Program-made: the position numbers and the translations under genes
The notes under the pieces: generated by a model
Told to the model about the DNA's origin: nothing
Database searches by the model: none
The model's input: the letters and a program-made list of their open reading frames with translations, nothing else
Shown here: one piece after another, positions 35,862-47,600 of the stretch
Layout of the letters: each line of letters begins with the position of its first letter
Position numbering within the stretch: position 1 is the first letter of the stretch
DNA from: Ricinus communis
Taxonomy: Eukaryota; Streptophyta; Magnoliopsida; Malpighiales; Euphorbiaceae
Length of the DNA stretch: 64,000 bases
Direction: 5' to 3'
Assembly (NCBI RefSeq): GCF_019578655.1
Contig: NC_063256.1
Coordinates: forward strand, 31,172,342-31,236,341

Positions 35862-37430
35862 GAAGTTTTACTATTCCTTGCTTTATTGGTAATCTAAATG
35901 TTAATAATGCGCTTGCCGATTTGGGGGCTAGCATTAGTGTTATGTCATATAATTTGTTCAAGAAATTAGGGCTGGGAGAACTTAAACCAACACTCATGAG
36001 CATTCAATTGGCTGATAAATCTGTTGTATACCCTAGGGGTATCATTGAGGACTTGTTGGTTAAGGTTCATGAGTTTATTTTTCCTATGGGTTTCATAGTT
36101 ATGGATATGGATGAATATGTTAATGTCTCCCTTATTTTAGGAAGACTCTTTCTTGCTACAACTAGGGCCATCATTGATGTTCATGATGGTAAGCTCATTC
36201 TTAGGGTAGGGGAAGAGCAAGTGACATTTCAGATCCCTAACACCATGAAACATCTGCTTGTACTCGATGACATGAATATTAGTAATGATAGAGTTAAACA
36301 TGAGACTGTGAATTATATTTCAGCTATTATTGCTGAAGATCCTTTGGATTGAACAGGAGAAATGTGAGATTCCAAGAGCTCTAGAGCAACTAGCCTACCT
36401 TGAGGCAGCAAGGCTAATGAGAAAGCAGTCTTTCGAGCCTATAGAGATGCCCAAAGAGGAAAGGATGAAGCCTTCCATTGAAGATCCTCCCTCTTTAGAA
36501 CTGAAGCAACTTTTGAAACACTTAGAGTGCACGCTACCAGTAATAATTAGTTCTGGATTACTGCATGATCAGAAGGCTAAGTTATTGAAAGTTTTGAGAA
36601 GGAGGCAGAGGGCAATAGCTTGGAAGATTGTAGATATAAAGCGAATCAACTCTTCTTTTTACACACATAAGATTCTCATGGAAAAAGAGCTCAAAACGGG
36701 GGTACAACCTCAAAGGCGTCTCAAACCTAACATGAAAGAAGTAGTGAAGAAATAGGTGATTAAACTTTTTGATGCCGGGATTGTCTATCCCATTTCAGAC
36801 AATTCTTGGGTAAGCTCAGTACAAGTAGCGCAAAAGAAGGGAGGCATGACAGTTATGGTAAATGAAAATAATGAGCTAATCCCAATAAGAACTGTAACAG
36901 GATGGAGAGTGTGCATCGACTATAGGAAGCTGAATAATGCCATGAGAAAAGATCATTTTCTTTTACCATTCATTGATCAAATGCTAGAGAGCTTGTCAGG
37001 GCATGAATACTACTATTTTTAGGATGGTTTATGAGGATATTTTCATGTTCCAATAGCCCTTGAGGATTAGAAAAAGACCAAATTCATATGCCCCTACGAG
37101 ACCTTTGTGTATAGAAGAATGTAGTTCAGATTGTGTAATGCACTAGCCATATTTCAGAGGTGCATGATGGCTATCTTCAATGACTTGGTTGAAGATATTA
37201 TAAAAGTTTTCATGGATGAATTCTTTGTCCATGGAAATTTTTTTAAAGAATATTTAGAGCATTTGGAGAAGGTATTGGCGATATGAGAAGACCAACTTGA
37301 TGTTGAATTGGGAGAAATACCATTTTATGGTACATGAAGGCATTATGCTAGGGCACCAAATCTCTAGTAAAGGAATTAAGGTGGATAGAGCCAAGATTAA
37401 GACTATTGAGAAACTACCACCTCCCTCACC
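35862..37430 (+). pseudogene. Protease and RT of A2 (right part), truncated
   Basis: Protease text resumes with SFTIPCFIGNLNVNNALADL, active site DLGASISVM at about 35918, then KSVVYPRGIIEDLLVK and LILGRLFLATTRAIIDVHDG. RT follows: QRRLKPNMKEVVKK with a TAG at 36753, VIKLFDAGIVYPISDNSWVSS, WRVCIDYRKLNNAMRKDHF, DQMLESLSGHEYYYF. FMDE replaces the expected FMDD box near 37210, so the polymerase site is mutated. The copy stops after KTIEKLPPP at about 37430, before RNase H. Confidence 0.8.
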
Positions 37431-38120
37431 TTGTCTAAAACTGCTATCATGATCTAGTTGTATCCGAAGAACCCATCTATAAAGGAATGCATTGTGCTTG
37501 AGGCTGCACTATCAACTATCACATCTATATGAGGAAGGGAAAAATAACTCTTCTTAGGGCATATGCCTTATTCAGGTCTTGATAGTCTACTCACATCTTA
37601 ACTTTTCCATCCTTCTTCAGGACTAGGACAATATTTGCCAACCATTCGGGATAGTCGACCACATCGAGGAAATTAGCTTTTACTTGCTTAGAAACTTCTT
37701 CTCAAATCTTCTTTTCCATTCTAGCCTCAGCCTTCTCATTTTCTACGTGATATGCTTGATGTGCTGATAGGTCGGAATATACTATCTTGCTGTTTAATCC
37801 TAGTATGTCGTTGTATGACAAAGAAAATGCCAATTTTCATTTTCTATTATTCTTTTAGATTCTCTCCACTCCTCAAGAGTTATATCATGAGCAATTAAAA
37901 TGTGCCTTGGATTCTCATTTGTGCCTAAATTAAATGAATCAATTTGAATGGAATTAATGTCAAACATGCACATGTCATGATCATTAAAATGCTCACTGCC
38001 ATTAGGAAAGACATCACACAAGTAAGCAAAATTAGAGTACATTTAATTGATCTTAGAAGCAAAAAAGACATCATTCTCATAAAGATCGGGCGTTATTACA
38101 TCAGTTTCTTCATAGAATAC
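37431..38120 (-). pseudogene. RT fragment of element D
   Basis: Minus-strand text includes ENPRHILIAHDITLEEW (about 37900), then LSAHQAYHVENEKAEARMEKK and VKANFLDVVDYPEWLANIVL with LKKDGKVKM. DYQDLNKAYALRR corresponds to the usual DYRDLNKASPKDD. The end reads VDSAASSTMHSFIDGFFGYN, a TAG, IMIAVLD. The polymerase YMDD box is beyond the break and missing. Confidence 0.75.
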
Positions 38121-38489
38121 ATCAATCATATTCTCCTTTACTAGAGCAGCTAAACCTTGCAAACTTAGATTCTCTAGTAGGTGGATGAATTCCTACAGCT
38201 TCAGCTTTTCGACCTTAGCTGTGACTTTTTTTCAAACATCCTTAATGCTCAACTCAACTATCCTGTTGATGATTAAAGTCTTAAAGATTTTGAACCCCAG
38301 CACCTCAGTCCCAACTATAGTAATAGGCTCGGGCTCCCTGGGTTGTACTCTTTAACAAAAATGTCTTTTGGAGTCTTACCCTTTGGTTTGTCGTCATCTT
38401 CATCCTCACGGTATCCAAGCTATGTTTAGGCCTTCCATTTTTTGAAGTTCGAAAAATCTACAATTCCTTATTAGTTCTTTCCCAAACCT

Positions 38490-39095
38490 ATTCCAAGCAT
38501 GAAGTCTATTTTCTTGAACGTGCTTGCGACCTTCAGATCGATATAATCCTCATAGATGACAACAACCTAAAACCCAGTCGGGGCATCAAGCTCCTTAGCA
38601 GCTTCTTGAACAGCCAAAAAGACCTTGCCACCTTCAGTCTTAATAGTAATTATCTCTCCTTCATGAAGGAATTTGATTTCTGATGCACAGTGGACAATAC
38701 TCCTCCTAGGGCATGAAACCATGGCCTACGCAATAATAAAGCAAAAGTTATTGGGATGTCTAGGACAATGAACTCAACCTAGGATTCTACAGGACCTATT
38801 TTTGCTAGTGCTGACAATGTCCCTTCCACATCTCTTTTAGTCCCCTCATAGGTTCTTATGACCATGTCAGATGGCTTCAGATCTTTCTCAGTCATCTCCA
38901 GTTCAAGAAGTATGTGAGAAGGAAAAACATTGATGGCTGACCCATCATATAAAGAGCCCTTTTCCCTTTCACTTTAGTTGCAATGTAGAGAGTCTTGTTA
39001 TGGTCCCTCCCCTTTAGTGGCAAATCTTCATATGAGAAAGTAATCATTCCAATAGTTTTATCAATTACCATTTTGACCATCTCCTCAGGGGTAGC
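38490..39095 (-). pseudogene. Retropepsin region of element D
   Basis: ITFSYEDLPLKGRDHNKTLYIA opens the region (about 39050). The active site reads DGSAINVF (about 38929-38950), DGS standing for the usual DNGS/DSG, and is reached only after a frame change. EKDLKPSDMVIRTYEGTKRD and a decayed AMVSCPRRS stretch follow, then IKFLHEGEIITIKTEGGKV and FLAVQEAAKELDAPTGF (about 38590). Confidence 0.7.
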
Positions 39096-39599
39096 TACTG
39101 TGCTTATGATGATGCTAGACCAGGCCTCAATTAGAGCATTTCTATACTCTTATGAGTGCATCAACAGCTTCCAGATTTCGATCATCTTCTTATTCTTTTT
39201 CAGCTCTTCTAACAGCCCTTTATCCTCTTCATATGGCCCTTTCTCAACCTGCTTCAACTCTTTTACTCCCTTGTCATTGCCTTTAGCCACCAACTTAGTA
39301 TTTTTATCAAAACATTGTTTGCCTAGATGTCTTTGGCACCAATATCTTAGACTTCACACTCGTCCTCAGAACTATACCAAATGTCAATGGCCATGACCGA
39401 CTTCTTTTCATCCTCCTTCCATACTTCCATAAGGCAAGAGTCACCAATCACCTGTTCTTATTGTCCGATCTCGAACCACTCGGTATAATGTCCTCAATTC
39501 AAATATCAGCCAAATGAGGCCTCAAATTACGGACCTTGAAGTCGAACTTGCCAGAAGGCTGCCCTATCAGGTATTTATACTCATCCTAAGGAGGTCACT

Positions 39600-41195
39600 C
39601 TACTCGCTAATCCCCACAGTCTATTAGGTCTTGAATTTTATGCTTGAGACAGTTGCACTGATCTGTCATATGCCTAAAAGTTTAATGATGCTCATAAATT
39701 GACCATTTTGAGGGTTAGGACCATTTCTCAGTGATAGGGGGCTTGAGTTTCCTACTCTTTACTAGGCGATGGAATACCACAGATAATGATGCTCCTAGCT
39801 TGGTGAAGGCTCTTTATGGGCTCTTTAGTTCTAGCTCTAGCTCAGTTTCAGGTAAGGGTATGTCTTGGAAGGAATTCATGACCTCCTTTTCACTAAAGTT
39901 AGGGGTGATCATGGATACCTGGTTTAGGGGTGGTGTGTTAGGCAGGGGGTTCCTTTTGGTGCTAGGTTGGTAAAGGTCAATTAGCTTTCCAACATCGATG
40001 AGGTCTTGTATTTCATGTTTTAGGCAAATACAGTTCTCAATATAGTGTCCAAGTGCTTAGTAGAATTTGTAGTATATGTTTGACTTGTATCGAGGTGCAT
40101 TTAGGTTTGGTGGGTTTTTGAAGTAGTGGGTTGGAGCAGGCCATTTTGCAGTAGCCTTTTGAAGATTTTTGAAAAAGGCTACTTGAAATTGGAGAACCTC
40201 CTCGGTTGTGCAACAACATTCACATCGAGAGTTCGGCTCCTTCCAGCCTGATAGTTTGTCCTTCTATCAGTCTAAACATTCTTTCTCTTATCATTCGCAA
40301 TCTCTTTAACCTGAAGCCCATCATCATATAGGTTTATAAACACTTTTGGGTTCATCTAAAGCCTCTCAACCCAAGCTAGAAGAATGTTTCAGACCACCAT
40401 ATGAACTTGGTCCTTTTCAAAAGGTTTGTTCTTCATCAATCCAGCCTTATTCCTCCACCTGGTTAAGAAATCAGAGGACTCATTCAAATTTTGCTCAATG
40501 GACTCAAAATTCCTTCAAGATGAGTGTTGTAATGATATTGGTTAATAAAAGAATTACACAAATCTCGCCATTTAGATTTGACGGACCTTCTAAGCCATGG
40601 TACCAGTTTATAATAGGTCCTTCTAAGGATAATGCAAATAGCTTGACAACTTGTGTCTTACTCAATTGAACCATTGGAGCACCAGTCCTATTAAACTTAT
40701 TCATCTCAGGCATTCTGAATTTGGCAGGCAGCTTGTCCTCGCTCATTAGGACCAACTCATTAAAATCATAGGTCAGGTCCAAACCTTTGATTTCCAGCAT
40801 GCCTTGCGTCTTTTCAAGTCTTGCTCTCACAACCTCATTAGTGGCAAGGGCAGTCTCCTTTATAGTCTGGTCTAGCATAAACTCATTGAAATTCTAAAAT
40901 TCTTGAGGCACTCCCTTCATAGCAAGATCTTTAATATTAGCAGCAGTGGCAATAACAGTTTCAACAGTGATAGCAATCGGGTCAACTACAAGAGGATTAG
41001 CTATCATAAAGGCAATGGGTGCAATTGAAGCAGCTAGTGGGGCTTAATTTGCAGCCACTCCAGTAAAAATTTGTTGGAGCTATTCCAGAATCATACCTCT
41101 TAGGTCATCAATGGTTGCATTCTTGAGGATCTCGATATCCTACTCATTAGCTCTCCTTAGCCATTTCAGATGTAGCTTCGGTCTCGGTCATAGAA
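39600..41195 (-). pseudogene. gag of element D with two knuckle-like segments
   Basis: The frame runs from about 41195 (ATSEMA..) through ILKNATIDDLRGMIL, KDLAMKGVPQEF and DQTIKETALATNEVVRARL to the gag core KLPAKFRMPEMNKFNRTGAP and LFALSLEGPIINWYHGLE (about 40620-40730). QNLNESSDFLTRWRNKAGLM follows. Two related Cys/His segments appear: GHYIENCICLKHEIQDLID at about 39998-40060 and HMTDQCNCLKHKIQDLID at about 39620-39690. Stops occur throughout. Confidence 0.72.
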
Positions 41196-41588
41196 CGGTG
41201 ATGCCTTGGTCTTTCGAGGTACTCCAACATAAATTGGATCTACGGTAAAATTATTATCCTCTCCAGCCTACCACTCTCTTATCTTTTCCAACCCAAAAGA
41301 GAATCTATATGGCTTCAAAATAAAGAGTTAGTGCGATGCATGGTATGCATGATGCACATGCAATGCACAAGGGTCCATGCGATGAAGGAAACTTACTTAT
41401 TACTTATGAGTGATGGTTAGCTAGTGTTATAACTCTAAGATACGAGTGGAACCAAAGAGATACTAACTGACGCCATCAGGGCTATAGAGACCAAAGTGCA
41501 CATTGTGTGAAAATGGTTTAGTGATGCAAGAATAACTCGCTAAATAACAAAATTAAAAATTAGGATACACTAGAATCAACTTCTCTTA

Positions 41589-41606
41589 TTCTCAACGGAG
41601 TCGCCA
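41589..41606 (-). other. Primer binding site of D, tRNA-Arg type
   Basis: On the minus strand it reads tggcgactccgttgagaa, close to the complement of the plant tRNA-Arg 3' end (TGGCGACTCCGCTGGGGA). It lies 3 bp after the LTR end, as in Ogre-type elements. Confidence 0.72.
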
Positions 41607-41609
41607 CTA

Positions 41610-43563
41610 TGAGCTATAATTTCGGGCGCACACCCAAGTGTCTATAGTGACTATGGCACTGCATGGCTTTTCAACATAATAGGGAACACACTAACTAGTC
41701 ACAGAGACTAGTATAGAAAAAGGGAGTTGCCACCCGGGTAATTCTGAGACACTTTTACTAATAGAGTGGCGTTTCTAGATTTCATAAGAAAGCTTCGCCA
41801 CATCCATAAATAGATCTGGAAGCCAATTTCCTTATTTGTGTATCCCTATTTTTAATTGTATTATTTAATGGGCTAATAATTGTAAACACAACAATTACTA
41901 CAATATGTGGGTCCATTTAAGTCTAGCCCATTTTAGTTAGACCCAATCCCCGTTTATTATGCTAGCCTATTTTTACTATTTAATTATGCATGAAGCGCAC
42001 CTAGTCTAGCCCAATTACAGGTTATACTTTGATTACCAAGTTTTTAATCTAAGTGGACTATTCATTTATATACCAAGGCCCAATTAAGGTTCTTATTTCA
42101 AGTGGGTCCATTAATTAATTTTATCCATGGTACAAGCCCACTAAGTCTATATTGATTTTAATTTAGGCCTAATCTACTAATATTTAACCTAATGGACTAT
42201 AGTTTATATGCAAAGCGTTATTTTAACCTAAGTCTAGGTGCTCAATTTTAATTTTAAATCAAACATCACATATTTTTCATTCATTCACATAATAAAGCAA
42301 AAATAAAGTAAAAACAAAGGAAAATAGTAAACCTAAGTTATTAAATCCATCCTACAACTAAACAACTTAAAAAAATCAAATCTAAGTCTAAAGAAGCCAA
42401 AAGCAACAATTAGAGTCAAAAATCGTGAAACAAGACAACTTTGAAGTGAACAGTTGATTGGTGACCTCATAAAGCCGATCGACTCAAAGCACAGTTGATC
42501 GGCTCTGCACCTCTGTAACAGTCGATTTTGCTTTGGTTTAAGGTTTTCCATCGTTAGAAATTTGATTCACATGCATAAAACATATCAAATGCGATTAATA
42601 CATGTAAAATCATAGAACAAGGCATAAAAAAATTGAATTAAAGCAAGAAAATGTAAAAAATAATCAAAAAATAAACTTACAGTAGATAAGACACCTTTTC
42701 ATGGCAATTTCCTAAAACTTAATCATATGAATCTAAAACTAGATCTAATCATTCAAAACATGCATATCATTAAAGCAAAACAATCCTAACATATTATTTT
42801 ACTCATATAATCATCAGATCCAAAACTCAACAAAGAGCATGTTATCTTATTCAAAATCCAGCTGACTTGCATGTCATAAAAACAATAAAAGCTTGCTAAA
42901 ATCCTACATCAGAACATATAAAATATGTAAATCATTAAAATTAATCACAAAATCAACCCTAACATGTTTCTAATAATATAAAAATAATAAGAAAAGAGTA
43001 AAGAAAATATTAATGATACTAGTTTTGGGAAACCTCAAGTTGTCACCATATCATTTAGATCCTTAAGTCTTAGGTGATGAGGAGGAGGTAGAATCAAATA
43101 TGAGGTAAGGATCCAAAGTGTTTAGGGTTTGCCTTTGTGATTGATCTTTGAAAATATATACTGCCTCTAGAAAGCCTTTCTGTCGTTCTCTAAAAGTTGC
43201 CAAAAATATGGTGTTCTTAGTTACTGTGTGTTGTTCTTAATTGCTATCGACTGCTAATAATTGCTAACGGATGCTAACAACTACTAATAAATGCTACTAA
43301 ATGCATCCTAAACCTAATAATTGCTAACAGATGTTATGAATTTTTTTATATTTTAGTCCATGAACTTATAAAATCTACAATTTCATCCTCCAAACTTAAT
43401 TTTTATGCTAATTTAGTCTAAACTGATTTCAAAAAATGATTTTGGTTCGATTACTCACAACCCTAATTAGGATTTGACTATCCTCAACCTCTCGAGAAAA
43501 GTAATAACTTTCATCATTGGGTTTTCCGTCTCGATATCTAAATTCAAAAAATGGGTGTTGACA
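41610..43563 (-). repeat. 5' LTR of element D
   Basis: 1954 bp with TGTCAACACCC at 43563 and ..tagctca at 41610. The sequence is related to solo LTR E and to the copies at 58843-63574. It carries palindromic GCCGATCGAC/TGATCGGCTC repeats at about 42450-42530. Its outer flank is the minisatellite at 43564. Confidence 0.8.
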
Positions 43564-43680
43564 GTCAAGTCTCTCTTAAGGATGACCTATATCTCAAGAG
43601 GTCTCCCTTAAAGAGTAACCTATATATTAGGTCTCCTTTAACAATTATCTATACCTTATGAGGTCTCGCTCAAAGATGAC
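43564..43680 (+). repeat. Minisatellite, left part
   Basis: Units of about 30-32 bp of the form ctcycttaaggatgacctat with a caagaggt end. Three full units and the first 16 bases of a fourth are present before solo LTR E begins. Confidence 0.8.
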
Positions 43681-46600
43681 TGTCAGCACCCATTTTCCGG
43701 ATGTAGATATCGAGAGAATTATGAAAAACCTGATGATGAAAGTTATTGCCTTTCTTGAGTCTCAGAGATTGAGAAGGGGAAAATTCGAGTGACGGATAAT
43801 AATAATTAGACTTAAAATTACTTTTCTAGAATCAATTTGAACCCAATTGACAGGAAAAAAATAAAGTTTTAGAGATGAAATGGTAGCTTTTACAAGTTTA
43901 GGGACTAAGTCATTAAATTTTAAAACATTTTGCCCTTGGAGCCAATTGGCTCTGTGTACAGCTGAATCGCCTCTACACCGAGCTGATTGGCTGAGTATAG
44001 AGCCGAATCAGCTCTGTGTAGAGCTGATTGGCTCTACAGCTGATTAGTTCTACACAGTACTGATTGACCGTTTTTCAAATCTGATATCGTTTTATGTATA
44101 TTTCCGACCTAAAATGATAAAAATTAGTAAAAATAAGTTTCTATAAGGTATTTATGATAATTATTGAGATTTCTAAATATTTTAATGATAATTTTTTGAA
44201 TATAAAAGATTTAATCTCTTTTTTTATTTGATAAAGTAATGGATCATTATAGTTTATTTTTCAAATAATTGAATACTCATCTCTCTTTCCTAGTGTTTCC
44301 TAACCCTATTGCTATAAATACATTGATGCACCCTAGATCTAGGGTTAGCCACATTCCTCAAAGTTTTTTTAAAACTATAGAGATACATCGATATGTATAG
44401 AGAATTGAATTTTAGTAAGCCACTAAGAAAGAGCTCCAAATTAGGAAACTCATTGAAGAATAACATAAGCTTTTCTGAAATTCCAAAGTAGAACTGGATT
44501 CCTAACCAATCTTTGATTCAATAGCTTCCTTGTCTTCTGAGATTCGCAAAACAACAACCAACAGTGATAACTTGAGGGTTCTCCTATATCTACATCATCA
44601 ACATCCCTTCCTCAATTGGTTTTTCTGTATTTGTTTATAGAAATATGATTAGGAATTTTTTTCTAATTATTGATGTTTATTTCACATGATTCATATGACT
44701 AGACTAGAATTTCTTGCCATATAACATATGCTAATTTTATTGGGTTTTGATAGCGCAATAATATATGCATTTTATATGCTATATATATACGTTGTTCTTC
44801 ATGTTATCTTCGCATTTCTAATCTTTTAGAGCTACTATTCGTTATTTTCGATATTTCTCTCCTCGGGTTCGTTTTGTTTTGTTTTTGTAGGAATTGGCTC
44901 GAGTTGCTAGGCGTTGGCGAGAATGTTTGTAGAGTCGTTCATGGTCAAGCACGATATTAAAGAGATACTCATGCCTAGGAGGATTTTATACCGCGAAACG
45001 AGCAAGAGAAGCTATCCTGCGGCCACTCCACGACTTGGCTTTCAAGGCCAATGATAAAAGTAAAGAAACAGTCCACTCCGCCCCCTGCTCGCGACCTACA
45101 ATGCCACGCCGCGGCCTGCCCGTGGCTGGATCTGCAAAACTGCATTTTGGACAGCTGTATAGTCGAATTTTTAGGGTAAAAACCTAGCCAAACTCCTGGA
45201 TACCCTATGATATAAATAGATTGTAAAGAACCAGAAAAAGGGCAGCCCCCTTTCTCCTTAGTTTTGTTCTCCTTCTCTATTATGTTATTTTTCTTTATGC
45301 TTTGAAGATTGATTAAAGACTTTATCATTCATCTATCAATCCAAGTATTTTCCTTTTCCTTTTAAAGCTGTTATTAATTATGTTATCTTTTATAATCTAT
45401 TTTGTTTGTTTAACTATCATGAGTGAGTAGTTTTCTAATCTAGGGTTAAGTGAACCCTAGCCATGATTGATGTATGATTTATTCCTTCAATTCCCCAAAT
45501 TAATTATTTAATTGCTCTTGCTTAATTGATTGTGCATATTCCAAAACTAGATTAGGGATAATTAGTATTGTTATGATTCCATTGTCTTTATCATAGTGGG
45601 AGTTGGGTTTTGACGGATTTGATTATTTCAATTAAGGACATGAAATTCTCCATGGGAGTAGGTAGGATGGATTGTTAGGAAGTCAGGGTATTGAGTTTAA
45701 TGTCTTTAATTTGCATGATTCCACGGGAGTAGGTTTTGATTGCATATTAGGGAAGCCATTGATACTCGGAAGAGATCTATGGTATTTTATAGGGTTACCT
45801 TTCCTTGTGAAAATTTATTTAATTAGTTTGGGGTAGGAACTTATCTTTGCATTAATTATGCTAGTGGGGATACTTAACTCTAATTGCTTTGTATCCTTGA
45901 ATTTATTCTCATTATTATTATTTGCATTATAGATTAATTCATCCTCAATCGTTGATTTGGTTACTTACTTAGCATTAATTAAAGTCAAGATTAGCTAGTT
46001 TTTACTACTTCAGCCTCTAGGGATTCGACCCTTGCTTGCCTGACTATATAGTTAGAAGGTCTAGTTAGGTTATTTTTTATAAGCACGCGACAGCCTTATC
46101 AGGTTTCGAGTCTGATAATAAGAACACATAGAATTTTAAATTTGATAATATGATTGTATTGAGTTTTGAATTTAATTAGTTAATGAATAGTAAATATAAT
46201 TGATTTTAAATTTCCATGTAGATGAATTAAATTTTAAGCTTGTATAATTAAAATTTGGGATTTGCCTTAGAATCCCATATTCGATTACTGTTAGTTTAAT
46301 TTTAAGGTTTACATGTCTTTTAGGATTTTTATCGTTATATTTAACTTTTTATGTTAATTTTACACGTTCTAATTTAATTTTTATCCTTTATATATGTGAA
46401 ATCGGCAATTGGACATGAGAAATTGAGAAAAACCACTAGAAAATCACCCGAAGTCCCCTAGAACCGATCGGCTTAATACATAGCCAATTCGCCTTTGCAT
46501 TGAGTCGATCGGCTGTGCATGATTTTAGTTTGTTTTTTAAGTTTCTGATGTATTTTAGCGATTTTATGAACTGTAACGTAGTTTTAGGTTTTTTTTCTTT

Positions 46601-47328
46601 CATTTTTTAGTAAGTTTTAGCTAGATTTATTTTATGTACTTTATTTTTGCTTTATCTGTAATGCATGCCAAATATCTGTTGTATAATTGTGTAAATTAAA
46701 ACTGACATATAGACAGTAGACCTTAAATTAGACCTAGTATGAAAACTGTAGTCCATTAGATCAATTAATGGTAAGTGGACTTTAAAATATATATAGACTT
46801 AATGGATCTTTGTCATGCTTTAATTGAATCAATTGGGCCATATTTAGACCTAAGATCATTTAACTTGGGCCTTTCATAAGAAGTAGTCCATTAGGTTTAA
46901 TGGTTGGAAATAAGAGCTAGACTAAGTGGGTCTTGTACATAATTGACTAGTAAGTTAGGTTAATAACTTTGAGTATGTGTTGAGCTTAAATAAAATAGGC
47001 TAGACTTAGGAGGACCTCAAATGTTGTAGTGCTTGATGTGTAGAAATATAACTGTTTACATTTATAGAAAATATTGTTAAACAATAAAATTAAAGACAAA
47101 CATACACAAATAGGAAAGTTGGCTTCTGATTCCATCTATGGATTTGTGGCGTAAAGCTTTCTTATAGAATTGAGAAACGTCACTCATTAGTAAAAGTATT
47201 CCGGTGAATTACCCGAGTGGCAACTCTCATCTCCGTGCTAGTCTCCGTGATTAGTTAGCGTGTTCCCAATTAGGTTGAAAAGTCCTACAGTACCGTAGTC
47301 GCTAAAGACACTTGAATATCCTTCAATG
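43681..47328 (+). mobile_element. Solo LTR E (Ogre-type), interrupted by C2
   Basis: Begins TGTCAGCACCCATTTTCCGG, matching the D LTR start. It has a TATA box (gctataaatac, 44311-44321) and GATCGGCT-type repeats at 43930-44075 and 46456-46515. It continues after C2 and ends near 47328; the final ~20 bp differ from D's LTR end. The flanks ATGAC (43676-43680 and 47329-47333) are a target duplication, and removing E plus one ATGAC rebuilds a 32-bp minisatellite unit. No internal retrotransposon genes are present. Without C2 it is about 2.3 kb. Confidence 0.8.
44748..46101 (+). mobile_element. Solo LTR C2
   Basis: 1354 bp from TGATAGCGCAATAATATATG to ..GACAGCCTTATCA, flanked by a perfect 5-bp duplication GGTTT (44743-44747 and 46102-46106). 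It is the same family as C1 in the opposite orientation, very similar along its whole length. It carries tataaatag at 45211-45219 and the ccgcgg repeats at about 45015-45125. No primer site or genes. Confidence 0.9.
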
Positions 47329-47600
47329 ATGACCTATACCTCAAGAGGCCTTCCTTAAGGATGACCTATATGTCAAGTCTCCTTTAAAGATTACTTATAC
47401 TTCAAGAGGTCTCCCTTAAGGATGATCTATAAGTCAGGTCTCCGTCAAAGAGAATTTATACCTCAAGAGGTCTCTCTTAAGAAAGATCCAAATGGCAGAT
47501 CTCCCTTGAGGATGACCTCCACCTCAAGAGGTCTTCATTAAGGATAACCCTTTAAATAAGGAGGTCTCTCTGTTAAAGGTAAGACCTCTACTTAAAGTCC
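47329..47600 (+). repeat. Minisatellite, right part (29/32-bp dimer)
   Basis: Continuation of the array at 43564. Units alternate between 29 bp (ending ..gtcaagt or caggt) and 32 bp (ending ..caagaggt), giving a 61-bp higher-order period. About eight units can be counted before decay near 47600. Confidence 0.82.

Larger units (their letters stand above)
20195..37430 (+). mobile_element. Chimeric Athila-type element A2, split by element B
   Basis: The left part is 20032-21979 (LTR piece, leader, gag, start of protease) and the right part 35862-37430 (rest of protease, RT). The parts rejoin exactly when element B and one copy of the GAAGT target duplication (21975-21979, 35862-35866) are removed: the frame then reads ..KKLKDLGS into FTIPCFIGNLNV. 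The leader is A1-like up to about 20370 and then switches to a gag that resembles that of element B. The right end stops in RT at about 37430, where minus-strand element D begins. Confidence 0.83.
37431..43563 (-). mobile_element. Tat/Ogre-type Ty3/gypsy element D, truncated in RT
   Basis: Minus-strand order from high to low coordinates: LTR (43563-41610), tRNA-Arg-type primer site, gag, zinc-knuckle-like repeats, protease, linker, RT. The copy ends within RT at 37431, abutting A2 in the opposite orientation. RNase H, integrase and a 3' LTR are absent. The tRNA-Arg primer and the gag wording (KLPAKFRMPEMNKFNRTG) support the Tat/Ogre branch. Confidence 0.8.
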
